Source: Apiotrichum sp. Y4204
Lineage: Eukaryota; Basidiomycota; Tremellomycetes; Trichosporonales; Trichosporonaceae
Reading direction: 5' to 3'
Length of the DNA stretch: 64,000 nt
NCBI GenBank assembly: GCA_025531455.1
Contig: JAMYHL010000007.1
Coordinates: forward strand, 310,001 to 374,000
The position numbers were made by a program, and so were the translations under genes. Every line of letters begins with the position of its first letter. Position 1 is the stretch's first letter. Below, piece after piece: positions 11,095 through 22,379 of this stretch. Below the pieces are notes generated by a model. The model made no database searches. It was not told the DNA's origin and saw nothing but the letters and a program-made list of their open reading frames with translations.

Positions 11095-13447
11095 TTAGGC
11101 GTGGGCCTTGGCGAGCTCGACGGCCTTGGCGGCGGCGTCGTCGAGAATGTCGAAGGGGTAGATCTTGAGGCCAGACTCCTTGATCATCTTCTTGGCCTCG
11201 GCCTCCTTGGTGCCCTGCAGACGGACGACAAGGGGCACGTTGAGCTCAAGCTCGTGCGTCGCCTTGATGATGCCCTCGGCAATGATGTCACAGCGCATGA
11301 TACCGCCAAAGATGTTGACAAAGATCGACTTAACGTTCGGGGACGAGAGGATGAGCTTGAACGCGGCCTTGACGGCCTCGGCGGTGGCGGAACCACCGAC
11401 GTCGAGGAAGTTGGCGGGCGAGCCACCGTGCAGCGCAAGGACGTCCATGGTGGCCATGGCGAGACCAGCACCGTTGACGAGGCAGCCGACGTTGCCGTCG
11501 AGCTTGATGAAGTTGAGGCCGTACTCGGCGGCGGCAACCTCCTGAGCATCCTCCTGGGTCACGTCACGGAGCGCAAAGACGTCCTTCTGACGGAAGTCGG
11601 CGTTGTCGTCAAAGCCAAACTTGGCGTCCATGCAGAGGACCTTGCCGTCGGGGAGCTCGCCAAGGGGGTTGATCTCGATCTGGGTCGAGTCCTTCTCCTT
11701 GAAGATCTGGTAGAGCTTGGAGAAGACGTCGGCGGCGTTGTCGCGGGCGTTGGGGGCAAAGCCAAGCTGCTCGGCGAGCTTGACACCGTCGGCGTGCGAG
11801 ATACCATTGTCAAAGTCAAGGTTGGTGGTGATGATCGCGTCGGGAGTCTCGTGGGCAACGTCCTCAATGTTCATACCACCCTGGTTCGAGGCGACAAGAA
11901 CGGGGCAGCCGCGTGCGCGGTCGAGGAGGATGGCAGCGTAGTACTCCTTGGCAGGGGGCATGCGCTCGGCGAGCATAACGGCGTTGCAGAGACGGCCACC
12001 AGCGCCAGTCTGCTTGGTGATGAGGTTGTGGCCAATCATCTTGCCGGCCATGTCGGCGGCCTCGGCGGGGCTGCTGTCAGCGGGGCACAGAAGCAACAAG
12101 TGGGGTGGGGTATTGAAGCACGGCCAACGCTGCAGAGCGGTAGCAACCGACGACGCAGCGCACGTATGATCATGCAGCGGCCGAAGCAACAGTCATTTCC
12201 GGCACTGTGCTTGCTCAATTGGCGACACCGGTGCTGGCGGCGCATTCCCCACATTGACGTCAGGGCCAATGCGGGGGCGGCAAGTGACCGCCGCGGCAAT
12301 GCGGCAACGTCGGCGGGCCGTCCAGTGGGAAGCAAGCAGAATTCGGCTTCCAGCGCCGACCAGCCGTGCCGCAAGTTACTCCCATCCGTGCCGCGCTCCG
12401 GGCGTAGTGACCACCGGCGGCTCAGCCACCGCATCCTGGACATGGGGCACAGCGAGGGGCTGAACAAGATACAGTGAACGCAAACCCGGCGACCCATCTC
12501 CAGGCAGCCATGCGGCGTGGCGCCTGTGAGGGACAAGCGCCGCCCCACCGCCCACGTCCACCACGGCCGGCACCGACCGCTTCGGCCTGAATACCCCACC
12601 TCATCCGCTCACACAATACTCACGTATCAACCATGTGGACACCGCCCTGGAAGCCGTTCTCGAAGTGGCCCTTTCCACGGCCACCGGCGAGGACCTGGGC
12701 CTTGATGACCATCTTCTCACCGCCGAACGTCTTGGCGACCTGCTCGGCCTCCTTGGCCGAGAAGGCGGGCTTGCCGACCGGGGTGGGGACACCGTACTGC
12801 CATTAGCGGGGGGTGGGGAGGGGGAGAGGCTGCAGTCGCCGTGAATGAATGATGAATGAATCACAGCACATCACGGGATGAGACCTGCCATTGGTGCATG
12901 CCGCTTAACCACGTCACGTTTCACGCGGTACTTAGCCGCGGCGCGCCAGGCAGGCAGCACACATACGAAGAGTACTCACAGAGTTGAGGAGCTGCACAGA
13001 CTGGTACTCGTGAATGGAAAGGTTACGGCGCTGCTGGCCGAGGCGCTGGGGGTCAGTGATTGTCCATGGGGATGAAGGGCTGCTGGCTGGCTGGCTGGCT
13101 GGCGATCCCGTCGCTAGTCTCTAGTGTCCACCGCAATCTACATCCAGACGATACGTTGCCCGCTGCACGCCATGCATGCACGCGTCACGATCGCGCACAT
13201 GGACATGAATATGAACATGAACAAACATGTCAACATGGAGGGTTACACCCCACACGCAGACAGGCAGACAGGCAGCGTTTGGCGGTCCGTCGGCTGGAGA
13301 GTTTCCCCAGTTTCCCCGGCGGCCTGGCTTCCAGGCGGGGGACGCGAGACAATTTACAGCAAACAGCAAAAATGCAGCTGGCCAGTGCCGGCGGCATCGA
13401 GGACGTACCTGTGCGGCGGCGCGGAGGGGGCGGAGGGTACGGAGCAT
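11095..13447 (-). CDS. LSC2: Succinyl-CoA ligase beta subunit, mitochondrial
   Basis: Four exons: 13409-13447, 12980-13045, 12624-12796 and 11095-12073, about 418 aa. The first two exons encode an Arg-rich mitochondrial presequence (MLRTLRPLRAAAQ|RLGQQRR) ending at NLSIHEYQSVQLLNS. The ATP-grasp region follows (AQVLAGGRGKGHFENGF; VHMVDT|SPAEAADMAGKM; INPLGELPDGKVLCMDAKFG), then the CoA-ligase domain (GCLVNGAGLAMATMD; FVNIFGGIMRCDIIAEG). With the alpha subunit it makes succinate and ATP or GTP from succinyl-CoA in the TCA cycle. I cannot tell ADP from GDP specificity by eye. The three introns are long for this window (363, 183 and 550 bp). The convergent neighbour is the methyltransferase-like gene. 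Confidence 0.95.
13082..13103. repeat. GGCT/CTGG microsatellite in LSC2 intron 1
   Basis: About five and a half copies of the 4-bp unit GCTG, inside the first LSC2 intron. A similar run occurs at 52395-52418. Confidence 0.8.
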
Positions 13448-14245
13448 AGTGGTGGATGGATGGATGGGTGGTGGTGGAAGGTGTGATGGGGAGATGGAGA
13501 GGTGGTTGTATTATGTGTGTGTGTGTGCGTGGTGATTTTTTAACGACGTTTGAACAGCGTGTGTCTATGCAGGTTCCTTTTGCTGGGTCTATGCTGGGCT
13601 GGAGTTTGTTTGGGGGGGAGGGGGAGCGACGCCGCGAGGGGTGACTCCCCTTCCTTCTCTTTGCCCCCACACGGAAACGCGGCTATCGACTTTCCGTTGC
13701 CCTCGCTGCCCTCAGTGCATGCATGTGCATGTGTCCCAGGTGTCACAGGGCATCACCGCTCCGTGTCTCCTCGCGCTGGCCCGGATTAATGCCGATGTGG
13801 CCGCGGCAACTGCATGTCAACGCAAGCGGCGGCCTTCCGTGGCAAAGTGACACTGGGCGACTGGGTGACACTGGGCGGCTGGGCGGACGCTGGGCGGACA
13901 GGGGGCCGACAGCCCTGCGGGGCAGCATTTCTGCCAATCAAATCAGCCCCAGTGGGAGGGACGACGAGTGTCATGCAGCATATGCAGTCATAGTAAGCGA
14001 TGTCGTGGTCAACACGATAAGTTCGCGTGGAAGCCACGTACGGAACGTTGCCCAGCTTTGCCGACTTTGATGACTTCAACGAGTCTTCCAAGTACTCGCC
14101 ATCCGCTTTCTACATGAATACATTGCATCCAGGATCCAGCACGAGCCAGCGACGCGGCCCGCGCATCTCTATCTATAACCTAGCTTCGGTGTCTACGTCG
14201 CAAAGCTGCCGTCAGCACTGTCCTACATCTCTTTCGGCTCTGCAC
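13448..14245. other. LSC2 promoter region with tandem repeat and CCAAT box
   Basis: 798 bp between the LSC2 start and the end of the SGNH-like gene. It contains a degenerate tandem repeat (13847-13898, core CTGGGCGG) and a CCAATCA at 13934-13940 that could bind a HAP-type complex, as is common for respiratory genes. No gene is supported. Confidence 0.5.
13847..13898. repeat. Degenerate tandem repeat, core CTGGGCGG
   Basis: A 17-bp unit resembling GTGACACTGGGCGACTG occurs twice, followed by further CTGGGCGG copies, all within about 50 bp, some 400-450 bp upstream of the LSC2 start codon. Confidence 0.6.
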
Positions 14246-16839
14246 TCACATGCCAAGAATCTTGAACGGCGTCGGCGGGCCGCCCGGCTCGCCCTCCAGC
14301 TGGCACTCGACGAAATGCGAGCCGCGGCTCACGCTCTGGTCAATCATCACAAGCCTGATGTCAGCTACAGTCACCCAGAAACACTCACGTTGCGATCGGC
14401 TCCTCGACATCCGCGTTGCCCACGAGCGTCGTTGCGCCCGCGACATTGTCGTCGACCCAGCAGCGCGCCGTGCCGTGCGGCTTGTCGAGGGGGCTCTGCA
14501 AAAAGTACACGCCGACGTCGCCGGCGCCAATACGCAGCGGCACGCGCAGTCGGCTGGACGGCTTGTCCGCGTACCAGTAGTGCCTGTCCTCAGTCACGGC
14601 GTGCTTGGGCGGGTTGTAGGTCGCCCAGCCCGAGCCGAAGAAGATGGACGGCGGGAGCGGTGTGACGAGGTCGGACGCCGAGACGCAGTACGGCTCCAGT
14701 TCGCGGAAGTTGAAAACGCTGTTCGGGCGGTCGTTGAGACGCATCTTAGGCACTTCAAGGGCGGCGTTAGTCCCGTGTTGCGAGAGGTCATCAGAGGTCA
14801 CGCCCGTGTCGGGCTCCTGGCCCTCGGCCGCGCCGGGTCGCAGACCGACACCGCCAAGCAGCAGCGGCTTGCCGGCGACAGACTCGCCCTCCAGACGCTG
14901 CGCGGGAACGCTATACGTGTATCCGAGAAGCGTGGACCAGCCGGAGCAAATCTGGGACATGATGTACGAGATGAGCACATCGGCAAGGAGGTCGTGGCCG
15001 TCACGGTTGGCGAGCTGGGGATCCGTGTAGAGCGTCTGGAGCTGGCGGAGCGGCTGCTCCAGGTACGCGTCGTACATGACTCCCTTTGTCGAGATGTGAG
15101 GCACGTCGTAGAACTGAGCCACAGCGTTGTGCAGCAGCTCGGGTCCGGCAAAGCCGTTCTGCGCCTGGACCTGCGGGCTGAAGTGGCCGAGAACGATGAC
15201 GGCCGGCTGCTCGGGGCGCACGAGGATGGAGCGCACCATGAGCTCAAAGTAGTTGAGCCACTCGGGGTCGCTGCGGTTAGCGAAAAAGGAAGGGAGGGTC
15301 GGCCAAAGGAGGCCGCGAGGCGCGGGCAATAGAATGCGGCTCCGCTCGAATCTCCTACCCCAGCGGTTATCCGCACCTCGCAATCTCACCCATGACACTC
15401 ACTTCGGGTCCGCGGCGTCAAACTCGAGGATGACGAGATCTGTCTTGTCCGGGAGATGGTGGCTGGAGCAGTAGGCATAGTACGCCGAGTCGGTACGCTT
15501 GTTCGCGCCGTTGGTGAGCTCATTGTTGGGGTGGGGGAAGACCGAGTTCCACCACTGGAAGAAGCGCGCCGGGTAGCACTCGGGATGGACAGGGTCCTCG
15601 CCTGCGCCGTGGCATGCGGAGACGGAGCCGCCGAGCACCGATATCGTGATGGGCATCCCGGCCATAGCGCGGCGGAGGACGCGCTGCACGCGCGCTCCCG
15701 TGCCCATGTGGATACGCGAGCGGAGGAGCTCAAACTGTCCCCGCCGGGCAGCGATCGGGTCGCCTGGCCCGAAGACGGGGCAGAACTCGAATGGCGCGGG
15801 GTCCGTTGCCGACGCGTTCAGGTAGTCGTGGGGAATGAGCAACGAGTACTCATTCTCATCCATGGACTTGATATGCGATTCACCAGATGCTGCGAGGTCA
15901 GTGCCGAAAAGAGCCATCAGCCGTGGACACTCACGAAGGAGGAGCTTTGAGAAGAGGATGAACGCTGCGATGACGCCGAGCACGATCCACGCGCGCTGGC
16001 TGAGGCCTGCGAGTTAGCAAAAGCATACACGAGTGCGAGGAATGCGGGTGGAAGAACAAGAACGGCAAGAGCTAGGTCTGTGGAAGGGCCTGTGCCAGCG
16101 ATCGAGACGGAAGCGGTAATCGGCCGATCGCATATCGCGTACGGCATGGTTCGGTGCACGTCACGATAAGAGTGAGAGTAACACGACACAGAGCAAAGAC
16201 AGCTGGAACATAGCGGTAGCAGCAACGCCACGAGCGGTGTCGCGAGTGCAGACGCTGATTCCAACGGTTGGGGAGGCGCCACGCGTCAAGAGCTCACCCC
16301 CACGGACGCTCGAGCACACACCCACACAGCCGCCGCAAGCCACACGCCTCGCACACCCGCCTCGTACGCCTTGATGAGCGCATCAAGCGCAAAGGACAGT
16401 ATCCCGGGGTTGGCACGGCCGTTGTCACAGGAGCAGGTCTTGCAGCCTGCAAAGACGGTGACTTTCCGCGTCGCCGAGACACACTTTTGTGTCTTCAGAG
16501 CCTGGATGAGCGCTGAAGCGGTTGGCGTCTGCGTCCCAAGTGCCGAAACACTACACGACACCAGAACACCAGAGCACCAGAGCACCAGTCGCGCACCCAA
16601 CACAAACTTCCTCGACCACTCGACGTCCAGTCCACTAGAGCCCGCCCACTAGACTCACCAATCTTTGCGCCCTTCCTCCTCCACCGTCTCGGCGGCGTAT
16701 CCGGTACCGGCGCGTGCTCGTGCACATGCGCGCGGCCGATAGGGTCCTCATCGTACGCGTCGGTATAGTGCGCGCTCGGCGTGTCGGGTTCGGTGCCCGG
16801 CGTGATCGGTGCCGGGCGGGGGCGGCGGGCAGCGGACAT
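14246..16839 (-). CDS. Membrane-anchored SGNH/GDSL-type esterase-like protein
   Basis: Five exons: 16659-16839, 15935-16006, 15403-15889, 14389-15270 and 14246-14354, about 576 aa. A cytosolic Pro/Arg-rich N-terminus leads into one transmembrane helix (AWIVLGVIAAFILFSKLLL), predicting a type II protein with a luminal or extracellular catalytic domain. SGNH-like blocks are visible: SVLGGSVSACHGAG (block I, nucleophile Ser), DLVILEFDAADP, and a C-terminal NRDGHDLLADV resembling the Asp-x-x-His block. Such proteins often trim acyl groups from glycans or cell-wall polymers, but the substrate here is unknown. The first intron is 652 bp and carries coding-like sequence. The second (45 bp) is a multiple of three with no stop, so it could be retained. 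The last is only 34 bp. The 5' exon assignment rests on frame and hydropathy. Confidence 0.75.
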
Positions 16840-17017
16840 CGGGGTGGAGAGGGAGGGAGAGGAGTTAGGGGAACGGAGAAGGAATTAGCGGGGAAATAGG
16901 GGATAGAGAACAGAGAAAACGAGTGTGAGGCGCCGCAGGCGAGATAGAAGAAAGAAGAGTGAGAGATGTCAATGTCGTGTTGGACCTTGACGTTTGGGTG
17001 GTGGTCGTGGAATTGAG

Positions 17018-17038
17018 GAATTCTAGAATTCTAGAATT
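17018..17038. promoter_or_regulatory. Palindromic repeat resembling a heat-shock element
   Basis: The 8-bp unit GAATTCTA is repeated two and a half times, making two overlapping TTCnnGAA units about 180 bp upstream of the SGNH-like gene start. The HSF consensus is alternating nGAAn blocks. Here the GAA and TTC inside GAATTC are directly joined, so the match is imperfect. Confidence 0.35.
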
Positions 17039-17576
17039 GTTGGATTGAGAGAGAGGGGAGAAGGGGGGGTGGAGTGCGTGTTCCTGATATCCTTTGTTGC
17101 TCGGTCGGCAGCTATTCCTGTTCCCGTGTGCCGTGTCCGTCGTCACCTGGCGTCCCTTGTCTTCTTATGTCCTGCTTCGTTGTCTCGTTGTATCGTTTGT
17201 CGTGCAGACGAAAAATACAAGAGAAGAAGAAGAAGAAGGGAAAGTGCAAAGGGGGTGGTGCAAAAGGTTGAAATCAAAGGTGACAGGGAACGGTGCTTCT
17301 GACTGAATGGCAGTTGTATTTACGACACGCGACGAAGGTGGCCGTGGCGTCCAACTCCCCAACAAGGCCAGAAAGTCCAAAAGGCCAACACTTTGGAGCC
17401 AAAACCGCAGCTATGCACACCCAGCGCACTCCCGTTCGCTCGACAAGCTCTCCACAGTCTCTCCAATCTACCACCGCCCCGCTGCATGCCGTAGATCATC
17501 ATACTGGGACGTACCCGTGGATACCCGCACCCTTAATCCCCGTCGCCAGGCAGGAGGCTACCTCCTTTTTTGCTCC

Positions 17577-17595
17577 TTTTTTTTTTTTTTTTTTT
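17577..17595. repeat. T homopolymer
   Basis: Uninterrupted run of 19 T on the plus strand, in a pyrimidine-rich setting. Confidence 0.85.
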
Positions 17596-18321
17596 CAAGC
17601 CAGTCCTTTTGGCTTTTGCTCCTCCTACTCCACTACTCCTATGCAGTCCTTTTGTGCAAACTCTGGTGGGATTGGGTTTAGCGCCGTTGGGCCCGCACGG
17701 TGGGGTCAATTATCCTCTAGAGGTCTATGGTTTGGAGTAGGAGTGCATCTGCACGTTGCGCGCTGCGCGCTCGTCGCGTCGTTCAAGGTACGAAAGGGTC
17801 CCAGAGGCATATCAAAATATGACTGTCATGACCAGGTTGGGTGCGGATTGGCGGAGGATAAGTCGCGTCGTACTTCCCGCCTCGACCATCTCCGAGCTTT
17901 CAACGAATCGCCTCTTGGACACCCAGATACAAAATCAGTAATCTTCGTCCACAGACCATCCTGTGATCCTGTTCGCTCATCAAATTCTATTCTCAGCTTG
18001 TGCGCGATCATGGCGCGATTACTCGAGTGTCGGTGACGATCATGCAACTCCACATGCTCTGCTCGCTCTGCACTGCTTTTCACGGTCACAAGAATCTTAT
18101 ACATGCCAGATTGGCGGACACGAACACGCCAACCGCTTTTCAACTTGGCTTTCCGGTGCGGCGCAGCAAAGCAGCCGCTGTCCGGCTCTCCGTTCTCCGC
18201 GCTTGCAGCGCGATATCTACGTTCGAAAATGTGATGGGGAAAATAGGGAGGTGAATACTAAAGAAAGATATGGCTGGAGATACAGGCTACGCAGCCCATC
18301 TGTTGGTGCCGTTGCGTGAGT

Positions 18322-21287
18322 CTAGTGGAACAGCTTCTTCTTCGGCTTCTCCTCCTGCACAACCTTTATGTGCTTGTGGTTGACGGGCTTGCCGGGGTTG
18401 TGCGAACAGCACTCAATGTTCTGGATCCAGTGGTCACCGTCGTCGTCAGAGTAATCGACACCAGTGATCGACTGCGGAAGGTAGCCGACGCCGCCGCTGC
18501 ACTTTGACGAACCGCAAGGGCACATCTTGTCGTCCTTGCCGTGGCCGTATAGCAGGTCCGAGAGCGTGCAACGGATGGACGGCTCGACGGCCAGCATGCG
18601 CATCATGGCGGAACGAGACTCGCGAGGGAGGAGGCGGAAGATGGACTCGGCACCGCCAGAGGTGAATGTCGTATGAGACGAGATAGAGGCCGCACGCTCG
18701 CGACGCAGCTGCTGCTCCATGGTTGACTTTTGACGCCTGGGCGAGCTGGCGTTCGCCGAGGCGCCTGTCGGGGCGCCCTGCTGCGAGGGCATGGTGACGG
18801 AACGATCCCTTCCGTGGGAAGGGAAGTTTGATACCGGCGGGCCATCGGGCGATGTGGGAGTGAGCGCGGTGGGCGAGCTTGCCATGGGACGCGGTTGCCT
18901 GGGCGGCAGGCGGGCCCGCGGCGAGGTGAGATCGTTGCCGGGGGGGAGGGAAGCAGTCGTGTCCTGTCGACGCGGGAAGAGCTCATCCGAAGGATCCGGC
19001 TTGGGCTCGTCGCGAATCACGAGGCGGTCCACACGGGGCGTCGTGGTGGTCTCTGAAGACGAGGAGCTCGAAGACGACATCGCAGAAGACGATGCATTCC
19101 GGCCCACGGCGGTGGATGCGGTCGAGGCCGACGGTGACCGGAAGGGGATAGCCGACGATCCGTCTGCGCGGAGGACGTTCTGCGAGCTGTTCTGGGCAGA
19201 CTCCAGGCCGTTGGCGAGCGAGGGCGCGGGCGTCTTTGTTGGCGGCTTGCGGCACAGATCCGGGTGCGTGTTAACATACAGCTTGAAGCTCATGTCCGTC
19301 TTGTAGTCGGGGATCTTCCACGGGAAACGGCGGAGGATCATGCACATGAATATGATGGCAACCGACCACACATCGGTGAGACGCGGGTCGTACGTGTCCT
19401 TGGAGAGCACTTCGGGCGCGAGATACGGGTCCGAGCCGACAACGCCCGAGGCCGGGATCTGGTGCTTGCCGGGGTAGTGGAACACGGTCGCGGTACCAAA
19501 GTCGATCAGCTTGACAATGTTGTCCGCTGTCATGACACAGTTGTCGAGCTTGAGATCACGGTGGGCGAGACCCATGCTGTGGAGGTAGTTGACACCGTCG
19601 ATAATCTGGCGGAAGACGCAGTAAATCTCTGGCCGGTTCATCTTGCCAGACATGACGACTGAGAAGAGGTCATACGGGGCGTACTCCATGATCTACATGT
19701 CAGCCTGAATGAAGGAATGCTGTGCTCGGTTTGACTCACCTCGTAGTAGTGCCCGTGGTCGTTTACAATGTCCACGGTCTCAATGACGTTGATGTGATGC
19801 AGGGTGACGCCAACGCAGAATTCGGCGGTAACCTTGCGGAGGTACTCCTTTTCACTCTCGCCCTGCCTGCGGGGGCGGAATTCCTTGGCAGCGTAGGTCG
19901 TTCCGTTGGTCTTTGCGCTCGCCTTGATGAGACGGACGGTTCCACCGGCACCGGATCCGAGAACGCGACCCCACTTTCCATACTTCTTCGCCAGGGCGGC
20001 GTGCGTCGCCTCCACAGTGGAGGGGTGAGTGAGGGCAACCACAGGGCCTGGAACGCCGGGGTAGTCATTGAGGTTCTTTGGTGTCGCATGGCCAGAGTTG
20101 TGGAGGCCGGCAGTATGAGTGGATTCGACGGCAAGAGGGGACGGGTGGTGAGGGGCGGTGTGGTCGTCGGGAACCATACCACCCATCACCATCGAGGATG
20201 TCCGCGACGGGGCTGCGGAGGAAGGCTTCGAGGACGGGTGGGAAACATTGTCGTTGAGCGTGTCCCTCGATTTTGTCCTATTCCTGGACCTCTCACGGCG
20301 CTTTGCTTTCCTCTTGTCCGAGTGATGACCAAAGAAGCTGGCGAGCGACGAGTGGCTCTTCTCGCCGTCCTTGTCGCGGTGATGATGGCGCATGAAGCCC
20401 ACGAGGTGTGAAGAGTGGTGGCCGTGGTCCCTGTCCTTGTCATCACGCTCAGTGTGGCCCCCTGGGGTGGTCGATCCCGAGCCGGAGCCACTGCCGCCGG
20501 TCTGGAAGAAGCCAGATCCACGAAGCTGAGAACCCGGAGTGGCGACACCACCAGGCGAAGGAGCAGCCGAGTCGGCAAACTGGTCCCGATCACGGATAGC
20601 TGACCGGGAGTGGCTGTCCTTCTTGTCGTTGCCGCCAATGTGGTGGTTGAGGAAACGGCGCAGATCGTGCAGGGCACCACCAGATTGCTTTGATGAGCGG
20701 GTGCTGGGCGAGGTCGAGGCGGTGGTGTAGGCGCGACGGGGAGGGCGGACGATGTGTTCTTCACGGTCTGGCGAGGCGATTGGAGCCGGTTCTGCGACAT
20801 TTGTAAACGAGAGGTTGGACTTGAGGTTCCGGCTCGAGGCTGGGCGCGAGGGCGGGCGGGATGTCCTGGGGCTCTCGGCTTGAGTTGGGGACATGGAGCC
20901 TGGCGAATGGGTAACATTGTCGCTGGGGGTGACCTGCACGGTGTCAGTCTTGGCGGACCTTGCGTCGACGGAATCGCGATGGTGAGAGATGACGATAATT
21001 GAAGGCACAGGAGAAGGAAGCGGGGATAGGGGTGCGGGAGATGCAAATGCCGGCGGATCTGACGTCTTTGTCGACGTCGACTGACGGCGCGACCGGAGAC
21101 TCTGGGGCCATGGGAACCACGAGGGCCCGATGCCCACCGAGTGGATATTTGACGGCTGTGCCAGCCGCGGAGAAGTCCGAGACGGACGCGGCGAGGCCGG
21201 CAACGACTGTTGCTGCTGCTTCTTCATCCCTATCTGCGGTGTTGCTCCGAGCTCACTCGGTCGCGTCGGCGTGGCGCGAAGCAACAT
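18322..21287 (-). CDS. HAL/HRK-type Ser/Thr protein kinase
   Basis: Two main exons, 19740-21287 and 18322-19692 (47-bp intron, junction [14 protein letters not shown]), about 972 aa from the first favoured ATG. The N-terminal half is low complexity (Ser, Pro, His, Gly; [14 protein letters not shown]). The kinase domain shows [10 protein letters not shown] (Gly loop), YAAKEF (Lys), HRDLKLDN (catalytic loop), DFG and YLAPEVL. Its spacing and the CDR-free HAL-type body match fungal Hal4/Hal5/Hrk1 kinases, which tune ion and nutrient transporters at the plasma membrane. Low-complexity inserts split the C-lobe, and the C-terminus has a Cys/His cluster (CPCGSSKC, then [14 protein letters not shown]). 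The start is uncertain: the frame is open to 21785, and an upstream exon at 22380-22694 may splice in, with a phase-compatible acceptor at 20934. Confidence 0.85.
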
Positions 21288-22379
21288 GTGGTGGGAGTGG
21301 GAGTATGAATGGTCCGCGCGCGATGATGCGCGACGGCGGCGAGCACTCCGGGGGAATGGGAACATGAGGCGGCGGGGGCAGGCAGGCGGTACAGGGCGGG
21401 GAGGCCCGCTGCACAACAGCGACAAAACAACGGCCAGCCGGTGGGCGAGATGTGGGACGGTGAAGGGAGACGATGGCAACACAACGTCTCTTGTGGCGAC
21501 CACAAGTTCCACTCGGCCTCGCCGTTGCTCAGTCGCTGCGGGAAGGGGGGTGCAGATCAGGCAGGGAGAGTGGAAACGGTGAAAGGTGGAGAGTGTGTGT
21601 TGGTGGAGAGGGGGTGAACAGGGGGGAGTCACGTCTTGTTTGTGCAATGCTCCGCTCTGCTTAAGAAGGCGCAATGCATGGCGTGGGGCCAAGCCTGGCA
21701 GTCTTGAGCGACAAAGCTTGGCAAGGTCACTGGAATGCAGGAGGCTAAACCACATCGGCTCGGCAACAGCGCATCGGCACTGCAATAACGACGGCGTCGG
21801 CTGGGTGGCCGACGGGGAGACACTCTATCCTCCCTGCTCGCGGCGTGGTGTCTATATACTTGCGATGGTATTCGGCAAGCATCTCGACACAGCCGTGTGA
21901 CGCGTGAACGGCGCACGGTCCTCAAAGTGTCTTTCCTTTTGGATGAGGTGGGGGAGCAACAGAGAACAGCAAGAAGCAAGGAGCACACGAGCACACGAGT
22001 AGCGAGCATGCGAGCAGGCGAGGCGGCCCGTGGCTGCAGAGGCTGCCCGGTCGCGGCCCCTGGTATGGGTCATCCCCCCAAAGGCAAAGCAGAAAGGCGC
22101 AAGAGCAAGTGCAAATGCAAGAGGCAGGCAGAGACAAGATCCTACAATCTCATCATGTTGCACTGTCTCTCTTTCTCTCCGTCAATTGCCGCTTTGTGTG
22201 CTGTGCACGGGCACTCGAGTGATGTGCGATAGAAGGATAAGAAGATAGCGCGGGCCCAAGATAGGTTCCCCCACCCCCACACATCCTACCAACAAAGGCC
22301 ACGCAACCAACCGATACCGACGACGGAAGACGGACAATTACACAAACACACGATCAACACGCTCGTATCAGCTACTTAC
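21288..22379. other. 5' region or long intron of the kinase gene
   Basis: The minus-strand frame stays open to 21785, but its composition looks like leader sequence. It is either 5' UTR or most of a 1.45-kb intron. No separate gene is supported. Confidence 0.4.

Larger units (their letters stand above)
16840..18321. other. Intergenic: promoter of SGNH-like gene and 3' flank of kinase
   Basis: About 1.5 kb with no supported gene. It contains an 8-bp repeated palindromic block at 17018-17038 and a 19-nt T run at 17577-17595. ORFs here have no domain signal. Confidence 0.55.

Noticed and set aside
10978..12477. 499-codon plus-strand ORF antisense to LSC2
   Set aside because: It mirrors the high-GC, codon-biased LSC2 exon and runs on through its intron. 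The composition is Val/Gly/Asp/Leu-rich with no domain, as expected for an antisense shadow.
14250..15332. 360-codon plus-strand ORF antisense to the SGNH-like gene
   Set aside because: The minus-strand frame carries the SGNH motifs and splice-consistent boundaries; the antisense frame has none.
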